This document shows positions 34,055-42,551 of a stretch of 64,000 nt of DNA, piece after piece. Under the pieces are notes generated by a model. That model was not told where the DNA came from, did no database searches, and worked only from the letters and a program-made list of their open reading frames with translations. The DNA is from CBDAPE01 sp965198325 (lineage in GTDB: Bacteria; Pseudomonadota; Alphaproteobacteria; UBA828; JAPUJA01), in NCBI GenBank assembly GCA_965198325.1, contig CBDAPE010000011.1, positions 124,001 through 188,000 on the forward strand. The letters are read 5' to 3'. The position numbers and the translations under genes were made by a program. Within the stretch, counting starts at the first letter, position 1. Each line of letters opens with the position of its first letter.

Positions 34055-35419
34055 ATGAATTTCGATTGCGTCGTCGGAAACGGCACCGTCGTCTTTCCTG
34101 AGCGCGGTGAGGTCGAGGCCGACATCGCCATCCGCGACGGCAAGATCGCCGGCATCCTTCGACCGGGCGAAGAGGCGCCGGACGCTGCCGAAATAATCGA
34201 CGTCGCCGGCAAGCACGTATTCCCCGGCATCATCGACGCCCATGTCCATTTCGGCTTCGCCGAGCCCCTGACCGAATACAGTACCGAGACTATGACGGCG
34301 GCAATTGGCGGGGTGTCGACCATACTTGCATATTTTCTCAATAATGAATCTTACAGGGACGTCTTCGCGGACCAGCTTGGCGAAGTGGAATCTCGCGCCT
34401 ACATCGATTTCGGCTTCCATTTCTCTACGGCGAAGGACGTTCACCTGGATGAGCTCGAGAGCTACGTGAAGGCGTGCAACGTCACCTCGTTCAAATTTTT
34501 CATGAACTTCAAGGGTGAAGCCGGGAGGTATCTAGGTCTAGACGGCACCGACGACGGCTACATGTATGACCTGCTCCAGGAGGCAGCGCGCATAAAAGAT
34601 ATCGTCATCGTCATACATCCCGAGAACATCGAGCTCGTCAATCGCTTCCGGCAGCGTTTCATAGAAGATGGCCGCGAGGGCTTGCGGGCATATAGCGAAT
34701 CAAAACCGGATTTTACTGAAACCGAGAATACCCTGCGGGCTATGGCATTCGCGGAACATCTAGGCGCACGCATTTATTTCCCCCACCTGAGCTGCGCCTC
34801 CAGCCTAAGGGAGGTTCAGCGCTTCCGCGAACGCTATGAACATGTGCACCTCGAGACCTGCCCACACTATCTGACCCACACCATGGATTCGGACTTGGGG
34901 AGTATCGGCAAGGCCAATCCGCCGTTGCGTACCCAGCAGGATGTCGACGCTCTCTGGGAGGGCTTGGCTGACGGTTCAATCGATGTGGTCGCCTCGGATC
35001 ACGTTCCCCGCAAACGAGCGACCAAGGAAAAATCGATCTGGCAGGCTTCCCAGGGCTTCCCGGGGACGGCGACGATCCTCCCGGTGCTTCTCAGCGAGGG
35101 CTACCACAAGGGGCGCCTGACCCTGCAACGCATCGCCCAGCTCGTGACGGCCCGGCCCGCCGAGATCTTCGACATAGAGGCGAGGAAAGGTCGCATTGCC
35201 GAGGGGGCGGATGCGGACCTGACTGTCGTCGATCTCAACCTTGCGCGCGAAGTGGACGCTAAGGAGTTAGCGTCTTATTCGGACTATACGCCGTATGAAG
35301 GGTGGACCCTCAAGGGCTGGCCTGTCCTCACCATGGTCCGCGGCGACGTGGTTATGCGGGACGGCAAGATCGTCGGAAAAAAAGGCTACGGACAATATCT
35401 CCGCCGTCCTTTAACGTAA
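34055..35419 (+). CDS. Hydantoinase/dihydropyrimidinase-like cyclic amidohydrolase
   Basis: A 454-residue amidohydrolase-superfamily enzyme with a dinuclear metal site: DAHVHF (His63, His65), a likely carboxylated Lys147 in TSFKFFM, His188 in IVIHPEN, His244 in FPHLSC and Asp315 in VASDHVP. It has the composite beta-sandwich seen at both ends (FDCVVGNGTVVFP and GDVVMRDGKIVGKKG). It would open a cyclic diamide such as a hydantoin or dihydropyrimidine. The ATG at 34055 follows a strong GAGGGAGG. Substrate is unknown; the downstream N-carbamoylsarcosine-amidase-like hydrolase would fit an N-carbamoyl product. Confidence 0.9.
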   Translation: MNFDCVVGNGTVVFPERGEVEADIAIRDGKIAGILRPGEEAPDAAEIIDVAGKHVFPGIIDAHVHFGFAEPLTEYSTETMTAAIGGVSTILAYFLNNESYRDVFADQLGEVESRAYIDFGFHFSTAKDVHLDELESYVKACNVTSFKFFMNFKGEAGRYLGLDGTDDGYMYDLLQEAARIKDIVIVIHPENIELVNRFRQRFIEDGREGLRAYSESKPDFTETENTLRAMAFAEHLGARIYFPHLSCASSLREVQRFRERYEHVHLETCPHYLTHTMDSDLGSIGKANPPLRTQQDVDALWEGLADGSIDVVASDHVPRKRATKEKSIWQASQGFPGTATILPVLLSEGYHKGRLTLQRIAQLVTARPAEIFDIEARKGRIAEGADADLTVVDLNLAREVDAKELASYSDYTPYEGWTLKGWPVLTMVRGDVVMRDGKIVGKKGYGQYLRRPLT

Positions 35420-35480
35420 CGGTGAAGCTCGAGGAATCACGAGCGGATCGCTCAATTTAGCGAAAGCAAGAGAGCCCATC

Positions 35481-36374
35481 GTGGCACAGAAAAGCCGCAC
35501 TCTATGCACCGCTCTTAAAGAGAACGTCCAACGCCGGCAGGCGCTGATTGTTCCCGGGGCACCGAATGCACTGACAGCCCGGCTGGTCGAAGACCTGGGG
35601 TTCGAGGCTGTCTATATAACCGGCGCCGGTGTGACCAACATGCACCTAGGCGTGCCGGACATCGGGTTGATCACACTGACCGAACTCGCCGATCATGTCG
35701 GGGCGATCCGCGATGTGGTTTCCCTGCCGCTGATCGTCGATGCCGACACGGGCTTCGGCAATCCCGTCAACGTGACTCGCACGGTAAAGGTTTTGGAACG
35801 CAGCGGTGCTAACGGGATCCAGCTCGAAGACCAGGCGTTTCCAAAGCGTTGCGGGCACTTTTCCGGGAAATCCGTCATTCCCGTCGGGGAGATGGTTCAA
35901 AAACTCAAGGCCGCGACGGACACCCGGCGGGATCCGGATTTGCAAATCATCGCTCGCACCGATGCCCTGGCGAAGCTCGGAATCAATGCCGCATTGGACC
36001 GCGCTGCGGCGTATGTGGAATCTGGCGCGGATATGACCTTCGTCGACGCACCGGAAAATGTCGGTGAGTTGAGGGCCGTAGCAAGTGCTCTGAAAGTCCC
36101 GCAGGTGGCGAATATGGTCGTGGGCGGAAAAACACCCCTGGTCGGCCGGTCCGAGCTCATCGAAATGGGCTTCGCCGTCGTACTCTATGCGAACGCAGCC
36201 TTGCAGAGCGCCCTATACGGCATGCAGACCGTGCTATCGGAGCTTTACAAAGAGGGGTCTCTCGAGACCGTCCGTGAACTGCTTACTCCGTTCAGTGAAC
36301 GCCAGCGGCTTGCCGGCAAGACTGATTTTGACGCTTTGGAGGAGAAGTACCAGACGGAACCTGAGACGAAATAA
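35481..36374 (+). CDS. Isocitrate lyase/PEP mutase superfamily lyase (2-methylisocitrate lyase-like)
   Basis: A 297-residue TIM-barrel protein. It has the metal-binding DADTGFGNP, the substrate glutamate in IQLEDQAFPK, and the catalytic-loop motif KRCGH with the cysteine of true lyases, followed by IARTDALAKLG. Presence of the cysteine argues for carbon-carbon lyase activity, such as methylisocitrate or dimethylmalate-type cleavage, rather than the Cys-less decarboxylases of the family. The start is GTG at 35481 with AAGAGAG upstream. It lies 61 bp after the hydantoinase-like gene. Confidence 0.88.
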   Translation: MAQKSRTLCTALKENVQRRQALIVPGAPNALTARLVEDLGFEAVYITGAGVTNMHLGVPDIGLITLTELADHVGAIRDVVSLPLIVDADTGFGNPVNVTRTVKVLERSGANGIQLEDQAFPKRCGHFSGKSVIPVGEMVQKLKAATDTRRDPDLQIIARTDALAKLGINAALDRAAAYVESGADMTFVDAPENVGELRAVASALKVPQVANMVVGGKTPLVGRSELIEMGFAVVLYANAALQSALYGMQTVLSELYKEGSLETVRELLTPFSERQRLAGKTDFDALEEKYQTEPETK

Positions 36375-36461
36375 CCACGCTCAAGTGTGGAATTACTGTG
36401 GTTGGCTCCGACGGGAGTGTGTGAAGCGGGCCCTGAATAAGCAGCCAGCCGGGAGGTACTC

Positions 36462-37157
36462 ATGCGACCATGGGATCGAATTATCAGCGAGGAAGAGCAA
36501 GAGGCCTATCGTGCGGTCGGATTCGGCAAAACCTCGGGTATCGGCAGCCGTCCCGCCTTGCTCATCATCGACGTCCAGTACCGGACGGTTGGCACCAAAC
36601 CGCAGCCCTTCTGGGAGGCCATCAAGGAGTTTCCCACCAGTTGTGGCGATGTGGCGTGGGCCGCCGTCGAAAACATCAAACCTCTTCTGGCGACGTTCCG
36701 GGAGCAGGGCTGGCCGGTGCTCTATCCCCATGTGGCGCCAAAGCAACGCCACGATGCCGGGCGGCTGGCCGAGAAAGTGCCCACGATTATGACGGTCTCG
36801 AAGAAGGGTTATGAATTCGTGACCGATATTGCGCCAGCCGAGGGCGAAATTCTCTTGCCTAAGAAGCACCCGAGTGCATTCTTTGGCACGCCGTTGGCGA
36901 GCCACCTGATCGACCTGGGAGTCGATACGTTGTTCATTACCGGTTGCACCACGAGCGGTTGCGTGCGCAGCACGGTCGTCGACGCCTTCTCCTATAACTT
37001 CAAACTCGTCGTACCCGAGGACAGCGTCTACGACCGTAGCAAGGTTTCCCACGCGGTCAATCTGTTCGATATGTCGGAAAAGTATGCCGATGTTATGCCG
37101 TTATCTGACGCTCTGGGTCTCTTGGCAAATTTGCCGCCTGAGAATGTGACCGGCTGA
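36462..37157 (+). CDS. Isochorismatase-family hydrolase, N-carbamoylsarcosine amidase-like
   Basis: A 231-residue cysteine hydrolase with catalytic Asp (LLIIDVQYRT), Lys (LPKKHPSAFFGTPL) and Cys (TGCTTSGCVRSTVVDA) in family order. The N-terminal arm (WDRIISEEEQEAYRAVGFG) and the TTSGCVR motif resemble N-carbamoylsarcosine and maleamate amidohydrolases. GGGAGG lies five bases before the ATG. It would deaminate or decarbamoylate the product of ring opening. It is the last gene of the rightward cluster; the next gene converges on it with a 17-bp gap. Confidence 0.9.
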   Translation: MRPWDRIISEEEQEAYRAVGFGKTSGIGSRPALLIIDVQYRTVGTKPQPFWEAIKEFPTSCGDVAWAAVENIKPLLATFREQGWPVLYPHVAPKQRHDAGRLAEKVPTIMTVSKKGYEFVTDIAPAEGEILLPKKHPSAFFGTPLASHLIDLGVDTLFITGCTTSGCVRSTVVDAFSYNFKLVVPEDSVYDRSKVSHAVNLFDMSEKYADVMPLSDALGLLANLPPENVTG

Positions 37158-37174
37158 ATTGACATCGCTAACGG

Positions 37175-37939
37175 CTAATCGACCCAGAGGCCGCCGTTTA
37201 TGTCGATGATTTCACCGGTTATATAACCGGACCCTTCGGAGGCAAGGAAGAGGATCGCTCCGGCCACGTCTTCGACCGTGCCAATGCGACCGACGGGAAT
37301 GAGCTGCTTCAGGCTATCGGGAAACGCCGTCGTCATTTCCGTGGCGATTGGGCCTGGCGCCACGGCATTTACGGTTATCCCGTCCGCGGCTAATTCCTTC
37401 GCCAGGTACAGTGTCAGCGCATGAACACCGGCTTTCGAGACCCCGTAGGCTACGTTGGCTGCTTGCTCCTGTTCCTGTTGATCCAGCCACGGACGCGCAT
37501 TTCCTCCACTTTTTCCCACGACGGATCCGATATTAACGATCCTTCCATAGCGCTGGGTACGCATCGGCGGAATCACCGACTGGCAGCACAGGAATGCTCC
37601 CTTCAGGTTGACGGCAAGCACTCGGTCCCATTCCTCTTCCGAGAGATGTTCGGCCGTGCCGTGCGACACGACGCCGGCAACGTTCACCAGGACATCAACA
37701 CGACCGAACGCATCCAGTACCTCGCCGACCGCCGCTTGAACCTGACCGCTGTCGGTGACGTCCACTACCATGCTTGCGGCCCGTACGCCGGCCGCGCGAA
37801 GTTTTGTGGCCAAAGACTTCGTCGATTGCTTGTCGATCAGCGATAACGACGCATCTTCACGGGCAAAAGCACGCACCGCGGCGGCGCCTATTCCACCGGC
37901 CGCCCCAGTAACGACGATGACCCGGTTACTAAACCCCAT
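37175..37939 (-). CDS. SDR-family oxidoreductase (FabG-like)
   Basis: A 254-residue classical short-chain dehydrogenase: cofactor loop TGAAGGIG, VNVAGVV, catalytic Ser in IVNIGSVVG, and YGVSK for Tyr and Lys. An insertion with WLDQQEQEQAANVAYG lies between them. The C-terminus GYITGEIIDINGGLWVD is standard. It converges on the catabolic cluster and is not obviously part of its transcript. The substrate cannot be deduced. Confidence 0.92.
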   Translation of the reverse strand: MGFSNRVIVVTGAAGGIGAAAVRAFAREDASLSLIDKQSTKSLATKLRAAGVRAASMVVDVTDSGQVQAAVGEVLDAFGRVDVLVNVAGVVSHGTAEHLSEEEWDRVLAVNLKGAFLCCQSVIPPMRTQRYGRIVNIGSVVGKSGGNARPWLDQQEQEQAANVAYGVSKAGVHALTLYLAKELAADGITVNAVAPGPIATEMTTAFPDSLKQLIPVGRIGTVEDVAGAILFLASEGSGYITGEIIDINGGLWVD

Positions 37940-38220
37940 CTCTTTTCCTTATCAGGGTAACGAAACTTGCTCGCGGCGTGGTCAGTCTCCGTGGAGAGGG
38001 CGCTCCTTCTCGTTTGTCCATGAGCGAACTCTCTCAAAAATTTGCTGGATTCCTCAGGCTGGCAGTTTCGCATGAATCGCTTCTCAGGCGCTGCCTAAAC
38101 ACTTGAATTTTAGCAGCTCGTCCACGCGCCCACCGACGCTATGCACCGCCCACGCCGACATCAAGCCGATTTGCTCCGACACTGCCCGCTTAAGAAGTGG
38201 CGGATCTCTGGGGATCGGAA

Positions 38221-38295
38221 TGGTGGGCGCAGCTGGGATTGAACCAGCGACCCCTACGATGTCAACGTAGTGCTCTCCCGCTGAGCTATGCGCCC
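38221..38295 (-). tRNA. tRNA-Val (anticodon GAC)
   Basis: A 75-nt cloverleaf on the minus strand: acceptor GGGCGCA pairing with TGCGCCC, D-stem GCTC/GAGC, anticodon stem CTACG/CGTAG with loop TTGACAT (anticodon GAC), and T-loop GGTTCAATCCC. The 3' CCA is encoded. No integrase or attachment repeat lies beside it. Confidence 0.97.
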
Positions 38296-38364
38296 ATTCC
38301 GAAGATCGCCGATATAGATCGGGATTGGGGCTTTAGCACCCCGCTGTTTGGCTTGCAAGCCCCC

Positions 38365-38724
38365 TCAGGCGGGGAGGAAACGATCGACTTCTTCGACGAG
38401 CTCGCGCAGGTGAAAGGGCTTGGAGAGAATCTTCGCGTTGCTGTTGGCAACCGCCCGGTTTCGCAGCGCGACGGCGGCGAAGCCGGTGATGAAGATCACC
38501 CGGAGCTGGGGGATCTCGATACTGGCGCGTCGGGCGAGTTCGATGCCGTCCATGCCGGGCATCACGATATCGGTGACGAGCAGGTCGAGCTCGCGGTGCG
38601 CGATGAACGGCAAGGCTTCGAAGCCATCACCGACAGCATCCACCGTGTGGCCGACGCGCTCGAGCGAGCGCGTCAGGAAGATGCGCAACGACTCATCGTC
38701 TTCGGCTAACAGAATCCGGGCCAT
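38365..38724 (-). CDS. cpdR: CpdR-type single-domain response regulator
   Basis: A 119-residue receiver domain with no output domain. The acidic pocket is AEDDE, the phosphorylation site Asp52 (LVTDIVMPGMDG), Thr in FITGFAAVAL, and Lys in LSKPFHLRELV. This last block and the overall sequence closely follow alphaproteobacterial CpdR, an adaptor for ClpXP that acts in the CckA-ChpT phosphorelay and controls timed proteolysis in the cell cycle. It lies next to and divergent from the N-formylglutamate amidohydrolase, as I recall from related genomes. Confidence 0.92.
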   Translation of the reverse strand: MARILLAEDDESLRIFLTRSLERVGHTVDAVGDGFEALPFIAHRELDLLVTDIVMPGMDGIELARRASIEIPQLRVIFITGFAAVALRNRAVANSNAKILSKPFHLRELVEEVDRFLPA

Positions 38725-38883
38725 CGACCGTCATGCTCCGCGTCCAAGATCGTACCGATATGACAATGATACCGACCTCTTAACAACCGCTTAAAACATT
38801 TCGGATCAAATAGTTAGGATAATTCCGCCGGGCCTGTCATTGCGCAGGATGACAGGAGGCGGCATTTCGGTTAAACGGGAACC

Positions 38884-39777
38884 ATGGCGATCGCAGCCAG
38901 TCAGACCGAACCGGCAGCCTCAGGACCGATCGAGGTTTGTGCCCCGGCGGTGCAAAGCCAACCGCTCGTCTTTTCATCGCCCCACAGCGGTCGACTCTAT
39001 ACCGACGAGTTCGTCACTGCGTCGCAGCTCGATCCCCTGACGCTCAGGCGTTCGGAAGACAGCTTCGTCGACGAGATCTTCGCCGACGCGTCCGACGCCG
39101 GCGCGCCGCTCATTCATGCGCTGTACCCCCGGGCCTATCTCGACCCCAACCGCGAACCGTGGGAACTCGATCCGTCTATGTTCGATGGGCCTCTGCCCTC
39201 GTTCGTCAATACCCGCTCGATCCGGGCTCGAAGCGGATTTGGCACCATCGCCCGCTCGGTAACGGGCGGGGCGGAAATCTACCCAAATAAATTGCCGTTC
39301 GATCTGGCGGAAGACCGCATCCGCGCACTTTACGTCCCCTACCACGAGAGCTTGAGGACGCTGATCCACCGGACCATGAGCCGGTTCGGTTTTGCGGTGC
39401 TGATCGACTGCCATTCGATGCCCTCCGGCGCGCCTCATGCACGCTGGCCGCGGCCCGTCGAGCCTCGGGCGGATTTCGTGCTGGGTGATCGCTTTGGGAC
39501 ATCCTGCGCCACCGGTCTGACCGACCGGGTGGAGGGAATTCTTGCCCGACTCGGCTATCGGGTCGCGCGCAACCGGCCCTATGCGGGCGCGTTCATCACC
39601 GAAAATTACGGCCGGCCCGAGGTCGGCGTTCACGCGCTTCAGATCGAGATAAACCGAGCACTCTATATGGATGAAACCCGGTTGGAACGCGGAGCGGGCC
39701 TGGCTCGGTTACGCAGCGATCTGGGCCGCCTGATCGAGGAGATCGGCGCCATCACGGCGGATTCCTTGCTCGACTGA
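38884..39777 (+). CDS. N-formylglutamate amidohydrolase family protein
   Basis: A 297-residue hydrolase of the family that cleaves N-formyl-glutamate and related N-acyl amino acids, a branch of histidine degradation. Conserved blocks: LVFSSPHSGRLY (metal-binding His), RRSEDSFVDEIF, PRAYLDPNREPWELD, VPYHESL, LIDCHSMPS (metal His) and HALQIEINRALYM. There is no signal peptide. No other hut genes are nearby, so the physiological substrate may differ. Confidence 0.92.
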   Translation: MAIAASQTEPAASGPIEVCAPAVQSQPLVFSSPHSGRLYTDEFVTASQLDPLTLRRSEDSFVDEIFADASDAGAPLIHALYPRAYLDPNREPWELDPSMFDGPLPSFVNTRSIRARSGFGTIARSVTGGAEIYPNKLPFDLAEDRIRALYVPYHESLRTLIHRTMSRFGFAVLIDCHSMPSGAPHARWPRPVEPRADFVLGDRFGTSCATGLTDRVEGILARLGYRVARNRPYAGAFITENYGRPEVGVHALQIEINRALYMDETRLERGAGLARLRSDLGRLIEEIGAITADSLLD

Positions 39778-39832
39778 GCATTGTCCGCGACTGTTCGGCC
39801 CGTCTGCCAGTAACCGGCGTCATGAAAAGAAA

Positions 39833-39861
39833 GGCCGCGCGGGTTATCGCCGCGCGGCCTC
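39833..39861 (+). terminator. Strong GC-rich hairpin after the amidohydrolase gene
   Basis: AGGCCGCGCGG and CCGCGCGGCCT arms (11 bp, perfect), 55 bp after the stop. No T-run follows. It is the only structure seen in the 310-bp gap before the lytic transglycosylase gene. Confidence 0.65.
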
Positions 39862-40087
39862 GAAGTACAGGGAGGAAACGCCCATAACGGGCATGCAACG
39901 CCAAATTACTCTGGCGTCGGTTTTGCAAGGCGACACTGCGCATCTCGACCATCCCGATCAAGCTAAACCATTGCTATATAATGCTTCTGCGACAATTTTC
40001 CGCAGGCCAACCCTGGCGTGCCCCGGCTGATCGACCGACTGGCACGCTCCTTGCACCGATCAGGGCACGCGTTCGGATCGATCGATT

Positions 40088-40768
40088 ATGGGGGACCATT
40101 TGCCGCGTCACCTTTCCGCCGGCCGGCTTGTCGCATCTTTGGGTCCTTTAGCCGCCGCGGTACTGGTCCTGGCCCTCATCGTCGCGCCCGCCCGCGCCGC
40201 GGCGCCGAACGACGATGCAAGTCTGTGTGCCTGGCAAATCGCCCAGGCCGAGGAAGCGCACGACATCCCAAGCCAGCTTCTCATGGCGGTGGCGCTGGTG
40301 GAATCCGGACGCTGGGATGCCGATGCCGAGCGCATCGTCGCCTGGCCCTGGACCGTCTACGCGTTGGGCGAAGGGCGTTATTTCGAAACCGCCGAGCAGG
40401 CGGCCGCGGAAGTGGCGCGATTGCGCGCCCAGGGCGGGCGGAACATCGATGTCAGCTGCATGCAGGTAAATCTCGCCTACCATCCCGACGCCTTCGCGAG
40501 CCTCAAGGACTCCTTCGACCCGGTCCGCAACGTGGCCTACGCAGCCCGCTTCCTGGCCTCGCTCTACGAGACCAAGCGCTCATGGGCTCGTGCGGTCGCC
40601 TTCTATCATTCGTCGACCCCCCAATTCGCGAAGCCCTATCGGTTGAAAGTGATTCGGATGTGGAACGACGAGCGACGGCGCGTCGCCGAGGAACGCCGCC
40701 TGCGGCGCGTCGAGGAGCTCCGGGAACGCAAGGCCCAACAGGCCGGGCAGACCGCCCAGACCTCGTAG
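40088..40768 (+). CDS. Lytic transglycosylase-like (SLT domain) protein
   Basis: A 226-residue exported protein. The signal peptide is hydrophobic (LAAAVLVLALIVAPARAAA). The SLT-type fold starts with CAWQIAQAEEAHDIPSQLLMAVALVESGRW, where the Glu in VESG is the catalytic acid, and continues with DVSCMQVNLAYH and DPVRNVAYAARFLASLY. It ends in a charged coiled segment (RRRVAEERRLRRVEELRERK). It would cleave peptidoglycan in the periplasm. It stands alone; no secretion or flagellar genes lie nearby. Confidence 0.87.
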   Translation: MGDHLPRHLSAGRLVASLGPLAAAVLVLALIVAPARAAAPNDDASLCAWQIAQAEEAHDIPSQLLMAVALVESGRWDADAERIVAWPWTVYALGEGRYFETAEQAAAEVARLRAQGGRNIDVSCMQVNLAYHPDAFASLKDSFDPVRNVAYAARFLASLYETKRSWARAVAFYHSSTPQFAKPYRLKVIRMWNDERRRVAEERRLRRVEELRERKAQQAGQTAQTS

Positions 40769-40858
40769 CTCGGCCGCTTCTCGTCCGCGGGCTGTCTCAC
40801 CGTCGCATTGGATATATTTCTTCTTTTCTGCGGCGCGCGCGCTCGCTAGGCTATAGCC

Positions 40859-41632
40859 ATGCGATTGGATGGCAAGGTTGCTCTGATCACCGGCGCGGGT
40901 TCGGGCATCGGCAGGGCGAGCGCAATCCGCTTTGCCCGCGAGGGCGCACGGGTGCTCGCCGTGGATATCGATAGTGGAGCCGTCAAATCACTCGCCACGG
41001 AAATCAACTATTCGGACGGACACGCCGTCCCCCTTGTGGCCGACGTCTCCAAGCCAAAGGATTGCGAACGGATGGTCAACACGGCGGAGCGCTATTTCCA
41101 TCGCCTCGATATTCTGTTCAATAACGCGGGCATAATCGACTCGGCCGATTCCGACCCGGTCAGGACCGATTTGGCGGTGTGGAAACACACTCTGAGCGTC
41201 AATCTCACCAGCGTGTTCCTGGGCTGCAAGTACGGCATTCCCATGCTGTTGAAAACCGGCGGCGGCGTGATCATCAATTCCTCCTCGATGTCGGCCCTGA
41301 TGGGATCGGGCAACCCCGCCGTCGCCTACACGGCGAGCAAGGGCGGAATTCTTGCGATGACCCGAGAGATCGCCGTGGCATACGGCAAGCAGAATATCCG
41401 GGCGAACGCACTTTGCCCCGGGCCGCTCAAGACCGAGTTTCTGATGAACCACCTCCGGAACAAGAACGAACGCGAGCGTCGCCTGGTCCACCTTCCAGAA
41501 GGCCGGTTCGGTGAGCCCGAGGAAGTGGCGGAGGCCGCGGTTTTCCTCGCTTCGGACGAATCCTCGCTCGTCAATGCCTCCGCCTTCGTTGTCGACGGCG
41601 GCGCCTCGGGTGCCTACGTCACGGCGCTCTAG
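40859..41632 (+). CDS. SDR-family oxidoreductase
   Basis: A 257-residue short-chain dehydrogenase with TGAGSGIG cofactor loop, an Asp after the second strand (AVDIDSG) that favours NAD(H), NNAGII, INSSSMSAL for the catalytic Ser, and YTASKGG. The C-terminus is VVDGGASGAYVTAL. A second SDR gene follows 111 bp later, and both precede phoX. Substrate unknown. Confidence 0.92.
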   Translation: MRLDGKVALITGAGSGIGRASAIRFAREGARVLAVDIDSGAVKSLATEINYSDGHAVPLVADVSKPKDCERMVNTAERYFHRLDILFNNAGIIDSADSDPVRTDLAVWKHTLSVNLTSVFLGCKYGIPMLLKTGGGVIINSSSMSALMGSGNPAVAYTASKGGILAMTREIAVAYGKQNIRANALCPGPLKTEFLMNHLRNKNERERRLVHLPEGRFGEPEEVAEAAVFLASDESSLVNASAFVVDGGASGAYVTAL

Positions 41633-41743
41633 CCCCCGACCACTCGGCGGAGCGGATACCATTCGCGGCGTGCGACGGTTGACGCTTCCCCACATGCCAC
41701 GCCTAAATAGGCGCAACCGTCGACCAACCCGAGGGAGAGAATC

Positions 41744-42529
41744 ATGAGTGGAGAGCTTGCAGGCAAGCGCGCGCTGGTCACCGGCGCAAACAGCGGCATC
41801 GGCCGCGCCATCGCCGAAACCTACGCGGCCGCAGGTGCGACGGTCGCGGTGCACGGGCGCAGCGAGAATCGCATTGCCGAGACGATGACCGCGATCGAGA
41901 AGGCCGGAGGCCAGGCCGTGCCGGTGATCGCCGACATGAGCGACCGGGACCAGGTCAAGGCAATGTGCGCGGATACGCTGGAGAAACTGGGCGGCATCGA
42001 CATCGTGATGAACAATGCGGGGTTCTGCTCGCTCGCCCCACTGGTCGACACCGAAGAAGCCATGTGGGACACAACCCTCGACGTCAATCTCACTGCTTGC
42101 TTCATCGTCACCAAGGCGCTGCTGCCGAGAATGATCGAGCAGGGCGCCGGCGGGCGGTTGCTCTATATTTCGTCGGTGAGCGGCAAGGAGGCGGAAACAA
42201 ACTCGTGCGCCTATAACGCGTCCAAGGCCGGGCTGATCCTGTTCGCGAAATGCCTTGCCCGCGAAGTCGGCCCCAACGGAGTTACGGTCAACAGTATCTG
42301 TCCGGGCTGGATCGATACCAAGATGGCGGTCGAGCTGCACAAGGACCTCGCAACCGAGCAGAAACGCGACTATGGCGAGGTATTCGAGGAATCCATGGGC
42401 TCGAACATGATGGGCATCATTCAGGGACCCCAGGACATCGCCGATTGCGCCTTGTTCCTGGCCGGCGACGGCGGCAAGCATATCACCGGGCAGGCAATCA
42501 ATGTCTGCGCCGGCATCAGCACTGTCTAA
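41744..42529 (+). CDS. SDR-family oxidoreductase
   Basis: A 261-residue short-chain dehydrogenase: TGANSGIG, an Arg after the second strand (HGRSENR) that favours NADP(H), NNAGF, YISSVSGKE and YNASKAG. The end, ITGQAINVCAGIST, is normal for family members acting on hydroxy-acyl or polyol substrates. GGGAGAGA lies before the ATG. It shares orientation with the upstream SDR but differs in cofactor loop, so the two may act in opposite directions on one substrate; this is inference. Confidence 0.92.
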   Translation: MSGELAGKRALVTGANSGIGRAIAETYAAAGATVAVHGRSENRIAETMTAIEKAGGQAVPVIADMSDRDQVKAMCADTLEKLGGIDIVMNNAGFCSLAPLVDTEEAMWDTTLDVNLTACFIVTKALLPRMIEQGAGGRLLYISSVSGKEAETNSCAYNASKAGLILFAKCLAREVGPNGVTVNSICPGWIDTKMAVELHKDLATEQKRDYGEVFEESMGSNMMGIIQGPQDIADCALFLAGDGGKHITGQAINVCAGISTV

Positions 42530-42551
42530 ACGTCCTTGCGCGAGGGGTCGA

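Noticed and set aside
38221..38295. tRNA-Val as an island attachment site
   Set aside because: No integrase, no repeated tRNA 3' end and no mobile genes beside it.
40988..42481. 497-codon minus-strand frame
   Set aside because: Spans two clear SDR genes on the other strand.
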